A stretch of 64,000 nucleotides of DNA, from assembly GCF_002921135.1 (NCBI RefSeq), contig NZ_PQVJ01000001.1, positions 89,244 through 153,243 on the forward strand, given 5' to 3'. Position 1 is the first letter of the stretch. Each line of letters starts with the position of its first letter. The DNA is from Avibacterium gallinarum. Its GTDB lineage: Bacteria; Pseudomonadota; Gammaproteobacteria; Enterobacterales; Pasteurellaceae. The notes beneath the pieces are model-generated. The model had not been told where the DNA came from. It saw only the letters and a list, made by a program, of their open reading frames with translations, and did not search any database. This document shows positions 33,080 through 42,376 of this stretch, piece by piece. The translations under genes and the position numbers were made by a program.

Positions 33080-33601
33080 ATGAAAAAAACATTCGTTGCA
33101 GCGACTTTATTAGCAGGAATTTTAACTGCCCCTTCAGCCCTTGCCTTCAAAGAATACCCAATTGGTGAAGCGGTAACAATGAATGGTATGGAAATTGCTG
33201 CCGTTTATTTACAACCTATTGATATGGAACCGCGTGGAATGGGCTTATCTGCGAAAGACTCTGACATTCACCTTGAAGCAGATATTCACGCCACCAAAGG
33301 CAACGACAACGGCTTTGGCGAAGGCGAATGGATGCCATATTTAACCATCGCTTACACCTTGGTAAACACCGACACTGGTGAAAAACAAGAAGGCACGTTT
33401 ATGCCAATGGTCGCAGGCGATGGCCCACATTATGGTGCAAACGTAAAAATGATGGGCGTGGGTAACTACAAAGTCACCTACCACATCGATCCCCCATCAA
33501 AAGCCGGTATGCACCGCCACACCGACAGCGAAACGGGCGTAGGTCGTTGGTGGAAACCTTTTGATGTGAGCTATGAGTTTAAATTTACTGGGTTGAAATA
33601 A
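33080..33601 (+). CDS. Periplasmic iron-uptake protein P19/FetP (Tpd family)
   Basis: 173 residues with a signal peptide ending ALA (residue 22). The mature protein is the single-domain P19/Tpd fold, which binds Cu and Fe as a dimer. Metal-type residues are visible in QPIDMEPRGMGL, HLEADIHAT, YGANVKMMG and GMHRH. It delivers iron to the FTR1 permease. It sits 35 bases after the permease gene with an AGGAG site. Confidence 0.93.
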   Translation: MKKTFVAATLLAGILTAPSALAFKEYPIGEAVTMNGMEIAAVYLQPIDMEPRGMGLSAKDSDIHLEADIHATKGNDNGFGEGEWMPYLTIAYTLVNTDTGEKQEGTFMPMVAGDGPHYGANVKMMGVGNYKVTYHIDPPSKAGMHRHTDSETGVGRWWKPFDVSYEFKFTGLK

Positions 33602-33633
33602 TCCATTTTCAATCAGCAAAATAAATAAAAATT

Positions 33634-33657
33634 AACCTAGCACGTCTGTGCTAGGTT
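33634..33657 (+). terminator. Intra-operon hairpin after P19
   Basis: AACCTAGCAC-GTCT-GTGCTAGGTT, a perfect 10-bp stem, with only three T residues after it. Likely a partial terminator or 3'-end stabiliser that lowers expression of the downstream genes. Confidence 0.6.
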
Positions 33658-33748
33658 TCATTGTTACTAAAGTTACTCAAATACGATTTTTCTCATTGTT
33701 TTGTCAGCAGAATAATTAGAAAAATTTAGATTTTTGATTGAGATTATT

Positions 33749-35146
33749 ATGAACTACTACTTCGTTTTTTTCCTTCAATCTGTTTTGCCGATTGCTTTAC
33801 TATTAGGCGTAAATTGGCTGAAATATGACAACCTTCATTTAAAACGAATCCTTTGGCTTTCTCTGCTGGGGTTGAGTTTTGGATCGGTGGGTTATTTGCA
33901 GCTGCCAGCTTCCCAACCAGTGAAACTGGGGCTAAGTATTTTCTTAATGGCAATTTTTGCGCTGTTTTATCTTGCCCATTTTATCCGTTCAAACAAAGTC
34001 GCTTATTTTTGCCAATTTGTGCTTTGTTTTGCCGCAGGTGTGCTATGGGCGCGCGATCCGAATATTTCCGCCATTACCAACACGGACGTGATTAACACGG
34101 ATTTTATCTTGCACCTAAGTGCGGTGATTTTTGCCCTGATTTTTTGCTTTTTATTTGCATCTTGGCTTTATCTTTTATTAAAACAAACAAAAACAGCAGA
34201 AAAATGCACCGCACTTCCCTTTTTGCTGATTTCGCTCACTACTCTATTTATACTCTTGCCTTTAATCGGTGAAGCACTACTTGGCTTGATGAAATTACAA
34301 TTGATTGATCTCACCAAAGCGCGGTTAAGTTTCGTGGCAAAATCCAGCAATTTAATCAGTTATAGCAATTATTTTATCGCCGCACTTACCGCATTAAGCC
34401 TGATTTTATTTGCGCTAAAAATCCATTCTGCCAACAAAACTGTGGTAAACAATACGCTGCAACCCATTGAAAAACGGAAAAAATTAGCCCTATTACAAAC
34501 CAGCCAACGCACGCTTTTTTGGGGAAGCATCGCCTTATTGAGCATTGTTTCTGCGCAACTTTATTGGGATCAAATCGCTTCTCGCCCACCGCAACTTTCT
34601 GAAGCAAAACCTGTTACGCTCGATAAACAAAACCGCATTCATATTCCGATTGAAGAAGTGAAAGACGGCAAGCTACACCGTTTTGTATGGATTGCCAGTG
34701 ACGGCAAAGCGGTACGTTTTTTCCTGATCAACCGCTCAAGCAAAAATCTTAGCTTAGCCGCGGTGTTTGATGCTTGCATTTTATGCGGCGATCAAGGCTA
34801 TGTTATGGAAGGGGATCAAGTAGTTTGCGTGGGCTGTGGCGTGAGAATGTTTATTCCGTCTATCGGCAAACCGGGCGGTTGCAACCCTGTACCGATTGAA
34901 GATTGGCAGCAAACAGACAGCGAAGTGATCATCAGCAAAAAGAGCCTTGAAGACGGCTTAAACTATTTTTCCACCATTGTGGAATTAACAGTAAAAGATC
35001 CTGTGGACGGCACAACATTGAAAAATACCACAGCGGAGCATAAATATAATTATGCGGGCAAAACCTATTTCTTTGCCAACGAACAAAATCTCAATGCTTT
35101 CCGCGATCACCCTGAAAATTATGTGGCGAAAGAGGAAAATCCCTAA
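33749..35146 (+). CDS. DUF2318 membrane protein with C-terminal YHS-like segment
   Basis: 465 residues from the ATG at 33749 (an in-frame TTG lies 15 bases earlier). The N-terminal ~280 residues carry eight or so helices. A periplasmic DUF2318 domain follows with cysteines C343/C346 (CILC), C360/C363 (CVGC) and C378, suggesting a metal or redox centre. The end (KDPVDGTTLKNTTAEHKYNYAGKTY...) resembles a YHS metal-binding motif. This is the Cj1660-type protein of P19 systems. Its stop touches the next start by one base. Confidence 0.83.
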   Translation: MNYYFVFFLQSVLPIALLLGVNWLKYDNLHLKRILWLSLLGLSFGSVGYLQLPASQPVKLGLSIFLMAIFALFYLAHFIRSNKVAYFCQFVLCFAAGVLWARDPNISAITNTDVINTDFILHLSAVIFALIFCFLFASWLYLLLKQTKTAEKCTALPFLLISLTTLFILLPLIGEALLGLMKLQLIDLTKARLSFVAKSSNLISYSNYFIAALTALSLILFALKIHSANKTVVNNTLQPIEKRKKLALLQTSQRTLFWGSIALLSIVSAQLYWDQIASRPPQLSEAKPVTLDKQNRIHIPIEEVKDGKLHRFVWIASDGKAVRFFLINRSSKNLSLAAVFDACILCGDQGYVMEGDQVVCVGCGVRMFIPSIGKPGGCNPVPIEDWQQTDSEVIISKKSLEDGLNYFSTIVELTVKDPVDGTTLKNTTAEHKYNYAGKTYFFANEQNLNAFRDHPENYVAKEENP

Positions 35147-36468
35147 TGCTCAGTCGAATGTTATTGCAATCTTGGCGACACGGTTTAAAACGCAAATTGC
35201 TCGCCATTATGACTATTTTTCTCGCCGCGGGGCTGGTTTCTGCCCTGCTTGCGGTATCCATTGATATTGGCGATAAAATGGCGCGCGAGCTGAAATCCTA
35301 TGGCGCGAATATTTTGATTGAACCTGCCAGCAGTGCGGTGCTTTCCGCAGAAATAAACGGAGGAAACAGCCTTTCCACGCAGGATTTTTTAGATGAAAAA
35401 GAATTGCCTAATGTGAAAGATATTTTCTGGCGTAATAACATTGTGGGCTTTGCGCCACTGCTCAGTGCAGAAGTGGAAGGCAAAAATCTGACGCAAAACA
35501 ATACCCATAATATCAGCATTTTAGGCACATTTTTCGATCATCCCATTGCCATTCCTGATGAAGATGACTACCACACCGGGCAACGCATTATTAGCCCTTA
35601 TTGGAAAGTGCAAGGGCAATGGGTGGACGATAGCCAGAAAAATATTAGCGAAAATATCCCCGCACTTTTAGGTAATCAATTAGCCAATCGCACGCAGTGG
35701 AAAATCGGCGATCAAATTGAACTGAATTATCACGAGGGCGAAACGCAACGCCAGCTTAATCTTCATATTGTCGGGATTTTAAGCACTGGTGGCGCGGAAG
35801 AACAGCAGATCGTGCTGCCCTTAAGTGCGGTGCAAAATTTGTTAAATTTATCTGGCAAAGTGCAAGCGATCAAGGTTTCCGCGCTTACCGTGCCAGAAAA
35901 TAAACTCTCGCGCAAAGCCAGAGATAACCCTGATGCCTTAGCTGCCGAAGAATACGATCGCTGGTACTGCACCGCTTATGTGTCTTCGATTTCTCATCAG
36001 TTAGAAGAGGCCATTTCAGGCGCAGTGGTTCGCCCAATTTGGCAAGTTGCGGCTTCTGAAGGCGTGGTGATTGAAAAAATCCAGCTCTTGCTTGCCGTGG
36101 TAACCGTGGCGGCATTAGTCGCTGCGGCGATGGGGATTGCTTCGCTGATGACCACCACCATTATCGAACGGAGTAAAGAAATTGGCTTGATGAAAGCTCT
36201 TGGCGCTTACCAATGGCAAATTGTCTTACTGTTTTATTGCGAAGCCATTATCAGCGCCCTACTCGGTGGTGCGCTTGGTTGCGTAGCCGGTTGGGGGCTG
36301 GCCAAATTTATCGGCATTACCCTATTTGGCTCGCCTTTAGATTTCGCTTGGATCGTGGTGCCTTGCGTATTGGTACTGTCGATGATCATTGCCTTAATCG
36401 GCACTTGGTTCCCTGCTCATCGTATTGCCCAGCTTTATCCTGTGGAGGTGTTGTATGGCCGCCAATAA
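35146..36468 (+). CDS. FtsX/MacB-type ABC permease of the P19 iron locus (first)
   Basis: 440 residues: one N-terminal helix (AIMTIFLAAGLVSALLAVSI), a ~220-residue periplasmic MacB-like domain, and three C-terminal helices with the FtsX motif (TTTIIERSKEIGLMKALGA). Equivalent to Cj1661 and FetB/C-type proteins. It shares a base with the DUF2318 gene and overlaps the next permease by 14 bases. Together with the second permease and ATPase it forms a MacB-like complex thought to drive periplasmic steps rather than import iron itself. Confidence 0.82.
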   Translation: MLSRMLLQSWRHGLKRKLLAIMTIFLAAGLVSALLAVSIDIGDKMARELKSYGANILIEPASSAVLSAEINGGNSLSTQDFLDEKELPNVKDIFWRNNIVGFAPLLSAEVEGKNLTQNNTHNISILGTFFDHPIAIPDEDDYHTGQRIISPYWKVQGQWVDDSQKNISENIPALLGNQLANRTQWKIGDQIELNYHEGETQRQLNLHIVGILSTGGAEEQQIVLPLSAVQNLLNLSGKVQAIKVSALTVPENKLSRKARDNPDALAAEEYDRWYCTAYVSSISHQLEEAISGAVVRPIWQVAASEGVVIEKIQLLLAVVTVAALVAAAMGIASLMTTTIIERSKEIGLMKALGAYQWQIVLLFYCEAIISALLGGALGCVAGWGLAKFIGITLFGSPLDFAWIVVPCVLVLSMIIALIGTWFPAHRIAQLYPVEVLYGRQ

Positions 36469-37606
36469 TGCTCATTCAATCAACGCGCGCACAATGTTTT
36501 GGCGTTTAATTATCAATGCGTTACGCTTGCGTTTGCAACGGGTGATGATTATTTTCGCGGCACTCACCGTTGGCGCAAGTATTGTTACCGCAATGGCCGC
36601 GGTGTATTTCGACATCAACACCAAAATGAGCCAAGAGCTGCGCACCTTTGGGGCAAATTTTTACATCGGTTCAAACAGCAGTGGCTTGATGAATGAAACG
36701 GATTTCAACCACATTCTTAGCCAAGCTCCACAAGGTTTAATCACCGCAGCTAGCCCTTATCTTTATGGCGTGGCTCGAGCAGATTTAGAAAAAGTGGTGA
36801 TAATGGGCGTGTGGTTTGATGCAATGCGAACCCTTTCCCCTTATTGGCAAATCACAGGATCCCCCATTGGCGTGAATTTTGATGATCGCAACGCGATGAT
36901 CGGCAAATCCCTTGCCCAACGGTTAAACCTGAACCTTGGCGATAAAATCACCTTGAACAAAGGAACAGAAAAGCACCACTTTACCATTAAAGCTATTGTA
37001 GAAAGTGGTGATGCCACGGACAATATGCTGATTGTCAATCTTGAATTTGCCCAGCAGTGGCTGGATAAAACAGGCTTGATCACCAATGCGCTTCTCAATG
37101 TGAAAAACGATCAAGGGCAAGTGAGCCAATTTGCACAACAATTACAACAGCAATATCCTGATTTAGCCATTCGCCCGATCTTGAAAGTATCCGCCTCTGA
37201 GGGGCAAATTTTGGATAAAATCAAAGGCTTAATGGGCTTGATTTCAGTGGTAATTTTGATTCTTGCCACCCTTTGCGTGAACACTACCTTAATTGCCATT
37301 GTGGGCGAACGGGCGAAAGAATTTGCCCTGCAAAAAGCCTTAGGCGCAAAACAGCAAGATATTATTAAGCAAATTGGCACAGAAATTTTACTTATCGCAT
37401 TTTGTGCTATTGTCGTGGGGCTAATCTTAGGGTATTTACTGGCACAAATTCTCGGTATCACCGTGTTTAAAGCCTATATTGATTTGCGCTTGCCTGTGAT
37501 TCCAATCACAATTCTGCTCTCGCTCACCGTGGCTTTTGTTGCCGTGATTGTGCCAACGCGCCGCGCTTTAGAAATTCAAACTGCCAACGTTTTAAAAGGC
37601 GAATAA
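36455..37606 (+). CDS. FtsX/MacB-type ABC permease of the P19 iron locus (second)
   Basis: 383 residues from the ATG at 36455, chosen for GGAGG just upstream; an earlier frame start at 36425 lacks one. Same layout as the preceding permease: N-terminal helix, periplasmic domain, three C-terminal helices and the IVGERAKEFALQKALGAKQQDI motif. The two are paralogues and probably form a heterodimer. Overlaps the first permease by 14 bases and ends one base before the ATPase start. Confidence 0.82.
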   Translation: MAANNAHSINARTMFWRLIINALRLRLQRVMIIFAALTVGASIVTAMAAVYFDINTKMSQELRTFGANFYIGSNSSGLMNETDFNHILSQAPQGLITAASPYLYGVARADLEKVVIMGVWFDAMRTLSPYWQITGSPIGVNFDDRNAMIGKSLAQRLNLNLGDKITLNKGTEKHHFTIKAIVESGDATDNMLIVNLEFAQQWLDKTGLITNALLNVKNDQGQVSQFAQQLQQQYPDLAIRPILKVSASEGQILDKIKGLMGLISVVILILATLCVNTTLIAIVGERAKEFALQKALGAKQQDIIKQIGTEILLIAFCAIVVGLILGYLLAQILGITVFKAYIDLRLPVIPITILLSLTVAFVAVIVPTRRALEIQTANVLKGE

Positions 37607-37607
37607 A

Positions 37608-38285
37608 ATGGAAAAATACGTTATTGAAACCCAACATTTATATAAACGCTTTGGGCAAGTAACCGCCCTTGAAGACATTAATATCCAAATCGCTGAGGGG
37701 GAATTTGTTGCCATAATGGGGGCATCAGGCTCAGGCAAAACCACATTGATGAACATTCTCACTGGGCTTGATACGGCAAGCGAAGGTAAAGTGATTTTAG
37801 ATGGCGTGGACGCCGCGCAACTCGATGAAATTGGCCGCCAACGATTTCGTGCAGAAAAAATTGGCTTGGTATTCCAACAATTCCATTTAATCCCTTACTT
37901 GACTGCGCTGGAAAATGTGATGCTTGCGCAGCATTATCACAGCGTTGTCGATGAAGAAGCTGCCAAAGCAGTCTTAGCGCAAGTGGGGTTAGCACACCGT
38001 TTTGATCACCGCCCAAGCCAACTTTCAGGGGGAGAACAACAACGGGTTTGTATTGCCCGCGCCCTAGTTAATCAGCCCCCAGTGATTTTTGCTGATGAAC
38101 CCACTGGCAACCTTGATGAAAAAAATGAAAAACTGGTGCTAGATTTGCTCACCGAACTCAATCAGCAAGGCCGAACGATCGTGATGGTAACGCATAATCC
38201 CGAACTAGGTAAACTCACCAACCGCACTATTTTCCTACAACACGGAAAATTTTTGCGCGAAGAAGTGAATAATTCACATTGTTAA
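37608..38285 (+). CDS. ABC transporter ATPase of the P19 iron locus (LolD/MacB type)
   Basis: 225 residues: Walker A GASGSGKTT, Q-loop LVFQQFHLIPYLTALENV, signature LSGGEQQR, Walker B VIFADEPTGNLD, H-loop VTHNP. The DEPTGNLD form marks the LolD/MacB/FtsE class that pairs with FtsX-type permeases, matching its neighbours. Last gene of the iron operon; the thioredoxin-like genes that often close such loci (Cj1664/Cj1665 type) are missing here. Confidence 0.87.
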   Translation: MEKYVIETQHLYKRFGQVTALEDINIQIAEGEFVAIMGASGSGKTTLMNILTGLDTASEGKVILDGVDAAQLDEIGRQRFRAEKIGLVFQQFHLIPYLTALENVMLAQHYHSVVDEEAAKAVLAQVGLAHRFDHRPSQLSGGEQQRVCIARALVNQPPVIFADEPTGNLDEKNEKLVLDLLTELNQQGRTIVMVTHNPELGKLTNRTIFLQHGKFLREEVNNSHC

Positions 38286-38299
38286 AGGAGAATAATTTA

Positions 38300-39118
38300 A
38301 TGACAACAATAACAACCATCAAACAACTCACCCCTGCATTGAGTTTGCAACAATATAATGAAATCCCCGTGATTGCGTTAGATCACCAAGTGGGTAAAGC
38401 TTTGATCTCGCTTCAAGGCGCGCATTTATTTAGCTGGCAACCGAAAGGCGCGCAGAAAGACATGCTTTGGCTGAGTGAAATAGAACCCTTCACCTTAGGC
38501 AATGCCATTCGTGGTGGCGTGCCAATTTGCTATCCTTGGTTTGGTGGCGCAAAATCCCCTGCGCACGGTTATGCGCGCATCAGTTTATGGCAGCTCAGTG
38601 ATTATGAAATTGAAGAAAACAAAGTGCGGTTGGAATTTTGCTTATTTTCATCAGATCATTTAATTGAAGCCAAAACCACAATGATCTTTAGTCAAGATTG
38701 CGAAATTATTTTTCAGCATTACGGACAAGAACCTGCCCAACTTGCTTTGCATAGCTATTTTAATTTAAGCGATGTGGCCAATGTGGAAGTGCAAAACTTG
38801 CCTACCGAATGCTTCAACGCATTAACGCAGCAGCAAGAAAATGTGCCTTCCCCACGTTTCATTGATCAGCATATTGATTGCATTTATACAGTACAATCTC
38901 CTATTTCGCATCACATTGTCGATAAAGGGGACGGGCGTACAATTAATGTGGCACATCATAATGCAAGCAATGTGGTGCTGTGGAACCCTTGGCATAAGGC
39001 CACTGGTGGAATAAGCGAAACAGGTTATAAAACAATGGTTTGTTTGGAAACTGCAAGAATTGCACAACCGCTCCAACAAGGCGAACGCTGTGCGGTGAAG
39101 ATCTCGCTTAAACCATAA
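38300..39118 (+). CDS. D-hexose-6-phosphate mutarotase (YeaD family)
   Basis: 272 residues from the ATG at 38300 (AAAGGAG upstream); the longer TTG start at 38279 overlaps the ATPase and is less likely. Galactose-mutarotase fold with the YeaD pattern: GAHLFSWQPKGAQKDMLWLS, AIRGGVPICYPWFG, ALHSYFNLSD, VLWNPWHKA and VCLETARI. YeaD-type enzymes interconvert anomers of glucose-6-phosphate in the cytoplasm. It follows the ATPase by 14 bases and may be read from the same transcript, though functionally unrelated. Confidence 0.87.
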   Translation: MTTITTIKQLTPALSLQQYNEIPVIALDHQVGKALISLQGAHLFSWQPKGAQKDMLWLSEIEPFTLGNAIRGGVPICYPWFGGAKSPAHGYARISLWQLSDYEIEENKVRLEFCLFSSDHLIEAKTTMIFSQDCEIIFQHYGQEPAQLALHSYFNLSDVANVEVQNLPTECFNALTQQQENVPSPRFIDQHIDCIYTVQSPISHHIVDKGDGRTINVAHHNASNVVLWNPWHKATGGISETGYKTMVCLETARIAQPLQQGERCAVKISLKP

Positions 39119-39144
39119 AGTGCGGTGATTTTTTAATAAATTTT

Positions 39145-39172
39145 AGGGCGAAGATTTTCGCCCTTTCGTTTT
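39145..39172 (+). terminator. Terminator after the mutarotase gene
   Basis: AGGGCGAA-GATT-TTCGCCCT followed by a T-rich run; a single uptake signal (39117-39125) overlaps the preceding stop codon. Confidence 0.8.
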
Positions 39173-39188
39173 TCATTAAACGTTATTC

Positions 39189-40148
39189 TTACACCCACCC
39201 CATTTGGTGCAAAATGGTTAAGCCTAAGGCAGAAATAAACATTGAGGCGAAAGTGGTAATGCCAATAATGTTCGCTGCCGTGTTGGCGTTGCCCCCCATT
39301 CCTCGCACCATTGCATAAGCCGCGGCAGCCATTGGTGTGGCATTCATTAAGAAAATTACACCTAAATTCACGCCGCTAAAGCCAAATAATTTGCCCAGTA
39401 ACACCATAAAAATCGGTGCAACAATCACCCGTCCAACACTTGCCCATAAAGAAATGCCTGAAATTTTATACAAGGCTTTTAATTCAATGCTGACACCAGC
39501 ACAGATCAACGCAAGCGGTAAAGTCATTGTGGCGAGATATTGGATTGTGGTGAGCATAAATTTAGGAATAGACAAGTTTAAATAACTGGCTAAAAAGCCT
39601 AATACTATGCTGACAATTAAGGGATTTTTTACCACATTTAAGATCATTCTTGGAATATTTACTTTGCCATCAGAAAGAGATCGGCTTAAGGTGATCACCC
39701 CTAACACGTTGTAAATAATCGCCGTGGTGGCGGCATAAATGGTAGCTGGCACTAATGCGGCATCGCCATAGGCATTGAGGCAGAACGCTAGCCCTAAAAT
39801 ACTACAATTTCCGCGATAAACCCCTTGCACGAAAGTGCCACGTTCTCGCTTTTCTTGCACAAATTTTGCGGCAAAAATTTCCGCACAAAGGAACAGTAAC
39901 AAGGTTCCCAGCACGCACGCCCAAATCATCACCAGTTGTTCATTCAGTTCGGCAATGGGATTTTTGAATACATTGAGAAATAATAAGGCGGGCAAGGTGA
40001 TTTTGAACACCACGCTGGTGGCTTGCTGGCTGAATTTATCGTCAATGATTTTGCGTTTTCGTAGCCCGATGCCGAGTATTAACAACAATAAGGTCGGTAA
40101 AGTTACGCTTATGGAAAAAAGCGCAGAACTCCAAAAATCATTTTGCAT
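39189..40148 (-). CDS. AEC-family (auxin efflux carrier) permease
   Basis: 319 residues from the ATG at 40148, with GGGGG 7 bases upstream. Ten hydrophobic segments in two halves, with family features such as ITLPALLFLNVF, VYRGNCSILGLAF and IFLMNATPMAAAAYAM. Bacterial members (MleP, MdcF, YfdV types) export or import malate, malonate or other organic anions. No metabolic partner is next to it, so the substrate is unknown. Confidence 0.85.
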   Translation of the reverse strand: MQNDFWSSALFSISVTLPTLLLLILGIGLRKRKIIDDKFSQQATSVVFKITLPALLFLNVFKNPIAELNEQLVMIWACVLGTLLLFLCAEIFAAKFVQEKRERGTFVQGVYRGNCSILGLAFCLNAYGDAALVPATIYAATTAIIYNVLGVITLSRSLSDGKVNIPRMILNVVKNPLIVSIVLGFLASYLNLSIPKFMLTTIQYLATMTLPLALICAGVSIELKALYKISGISLWASVGRVIVAPIFMVLLGKLFGFSGVNLGVIFLMNATPMAAAAYAMVRGMGGNANTAANIIGITTFASMFISALGLTILHQMGWV

Positions 40149-40220
40149 ATTGCCCCCATATCGCTGTTGCGTGCCATTTACTGCATAGTGCCACATCGTA
40201 ACATAGAATGCGATAAAAAA

Positions 40221-40257
40221 AAGTGCGGTGAAAAATTTCGTATTTTCGACCGCACTT
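40221..40257 (-). terminator. USS-pair terminator after ribE
   Basis: AAGTGCGGT (40221-40229) and ACCGCACTT (40249-40257) with extra A/T pairing in the loop, 21 bases beyond the ribE stop. Confidence 0.8.
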
Positions 40258-40277
40258 TAGTTTTTCATTTTATGCCA

Positions 40278-40892
40278 TTATTTGCCTCGGCTGGCTAAAT
40301 AGCGTTCTACCGTATCCACAATAGCTTGTGTTTGTGGATCGATTTCAATATTCACTAAATCCCCCACTTCACGCTTGCCGATCAAGGTGCGATGAATGGT
40401 TTCTGGAATAAGGTTTACGCAAAACTCGTTGCCTTTCACTTCGCCGATGGTCAGGCTGATGCCATCAATGGCGATAAATCCTTTAGTGAGAATATATTTC
40501 ATCAAGGCAGGATCTGGCAACTCGAACCAAATTTGCAAGTTATTTTCTGAAGCAATACGCTGCGAAACCTTGGCGGTGGTGTAAACGTGGCCAGACAAAA
40601 TATGTCCACCGATTTCATCGCCCATTTTCATCGCTCGCTCAATGTTCACCCAATCCCCTTGGCATAATTCGCCTAAATTGGTGATGCGTAGGGTTTCCGT
40701 CATTAAATCAAAGCTGACGAGATCCCCTTCAATTTTGGTTACGGTTAAGCATACGCCGTTATTTGCCACAGACGCACCAATTTCCAGATTTTCGGTTAAT
40801 TCCTGTGGCATTTTCACCACCTGTGTTCTAAAATGCGTTTTTTCATCAATAGAATGAATTTGGGCTACGCCCTGCACGATTCCTGTAAACAT
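40278..40892 (-). CDS. ribE: Riboflavin synthase, alpha subunit
   Basis: 204 residues from the ATG at 40892; it begins MFTGIVQG, the near-universal start of the family, and has a GAGAG site. Two tandem lumazine-binding barrels are visible (about residues 1-97 and 98-195), with GHILSGHV and the repeated [11 protein letters not shown] pattern. It makes riboflavin from two molecules of 6,7-dimethyl-8-ribityllumazine. It is divergent from norM, the same arrangement as ribC/mdtK in E. coli. Called ribC in E. coli nomenclature. Confidence 0.95.
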   Translation of the reverse strand: MFTGIVQGVAQIHSIDEKTHFRTQVVKMPQELTENLEIGASVANNGVCLTVTKIEGDLVSFDLMTETLRITNLGELCQGDWVNIERAMKMGDEIGGHILSGHVYTTAKVSQRIASENNLQIWFELPDPALMKYILTKGFIAIDGISLTIGEVKGNEFCVNLIPETIHRTLIGKREVGDLVNIEIDPQTQAIVDTVERYLASRGK

Positions 40893-40972
40893 AATTAGCT
40901 CTCTTATCTTAAAAATCATCACCGTAAATTCGGTAAAGCTTGCAATAGTATATAACAAATTCGGATATTTTT

Positions 40973-42367
40973 ATGTTATTTAGTTTCATTCAACATCACC
41001 GCCAAGAAATGGACAAATTGGTGGCGATCGCCTTCCCCATTTTATTGGCGCAATTTGCCCAAAACTCAATGGGCATTGTGGACACCATTATGGCGGGACG
41101 AGTGAGTGCCGCAGATATGGCAGCCATTTCAGTAGCGGGTTCAATCTGGTTTCCACTAGTATTGCTCGGACACGGCTTACTGCTTGCCTTGCCACCAATT
41201 ATTTCTTACCTTAATGGTTCAGGGCAGCGTCATCGTATTGCTCATTATGTCCATCAAGGGCTATGGATTGTGGCATTAAGCTGTATTCCTATTGGATTAA
41301 TTATTTACTTCAGTGATTATATTGTTAGCCATATGGGAATGGATCCAAAACTGGCACATATCACCATTGATTATTTGCATATTATGCTTTGGGGATTACC
41401 GGGCTATTTACTAATGATCAATTTCCGCTGCTTAAACGATGGTATTGCGAAAACCAAACCAGCAATGGTGATTACCTTTGTCGGCTTATTACTCAATATT
41501 CCACTCAATTATATTTTCATTTACGGAAAATTTGGTGTGCCTGCTTTTGGTGCAGTGGGCTGTGGCATTGCAACAGCAATGGTAAACTGGGCAATGTGTT
41601 TGATGATGATTGCCTACTCTCGTCAAGCACGCAGCCAGCGTGATTTAAAGGTGTTTGAAGGGTTAATCGAAAAACCAAATATAACGACATTAAAAAAAGT
41701 GCTAGGCTTAGGCTTCCCTATTGGTATTGCGCTATTTTGCGAAGTGGCATTATTCGCCCTTTCTTCACTTTTACTTTCACCTCTTGGTACAGAAGTAGTC
41801 GCTAGCCACCAAATTGCACTAACGACCAGTTCCTTTATTTTTATGTTGCCAATGTCTTTAGGAATGGCAACTACCATTTTAGTAGGGCAACGTTTGGGCG
41901 AAAGCTCATTGCAACAAGCAAAAGCAGTATTCTATTCAGCGCTTGCTGTAGGGCTAAGCCTAGCCTGTTTTACCGCACTCATTGTGGTTTTATTTAATCA
42001 ACAAATTCCTAAAATTTACGTTTCAGATCAAGACGTAATTTTAATCGCTAGCCATTTGCTGTTGATTTCTGCCTTATACCAATTTTCCGATACCATTCAG
42101 GTGATCACCGCAGGGGCATTGCGTGGCTATAAAGACACCAAATCTATTTTATACATCACAATGTTCTGTTATTGGGGCATTGGAATGCCATTGGGCTATA
42201 TTTTATCGCGCACCGATTGGCTAATGCCAAGCATTGGCGCGGCAGGTTTTTGGGTGGGCTTTGTGGTGAGCTTAACTGTCGCCGCCGTGCTGCTTATCCA
42301 ACGTATTCGCAAAATTCAGGCTCTACCTGACCAAGAAATTTTGCAAAGATTAAAAGCAATTCAATAG
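40973..42367 (+). CDS. norM: MATE-family multidrug efflux pump NorM
   Basis: 464 residues with 12 hydrophobic helices in two MatE halves. Motifs include [36 protein letters not shown] and the second-half [25 protein letters not shown]. It exports cationic drugs and dyes in exchange for Na+ or H+. The 80-base gap to ribE holds both promoters. The following oxidoreductase begins 9 bases after its stop and is probably co-transcribed. Confidence 0.93.
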   Translation: MLFSFIQHHRQEMDKLVAIAFPILLAQFAQNSMGIVDTIMAGRVSAADMAAISVAGSIWFPLVLLGHGLLLALPPIISYLNGSGQRHRIAHYVHQGLWIVALSCIPIGLIIYFSDYIVSHMGMDPKLAHITIDYLHIMLWGLPGYLLMINFRCLNDGIAKTKPAMVITFVGLLLNIPLNYIFIYGKFGVPAFGAVGCGIATAMVNWAMCLMMIAYSRQARSQRDLKVFEGLIEKPNITTLKKVLGLGFPIGIALFCEVALFALSSLLLSPLGTEVVASHQIALTTSSFIFMLPMSLGMATTILVGQRLGESSLQQAKAVFYSALAVGLSLACFTALIVVLFNQQIPKIYVSDQDVILIASHLLLISALYQFSDTIQVITAGALRGYKDTKSILYITMFCYWGIGMPLGYILSRTDWLMPSIGAAGFWVGFVVSLTVAAVLLIQRIRKIQALPDQEILQRLKAIQ

Positions 42368-42376
42368 GAAAATCAA

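Noticed and set aside
31134..33601. EfeUOB-type iron system
   Set aside because: The FTR1 protein here is followed by P19 and DUF2318/FtsX-like genes; no EfeB peroxidase or EfeO-type cupredoxin gene is present, so the FetMP/P19 type fits.
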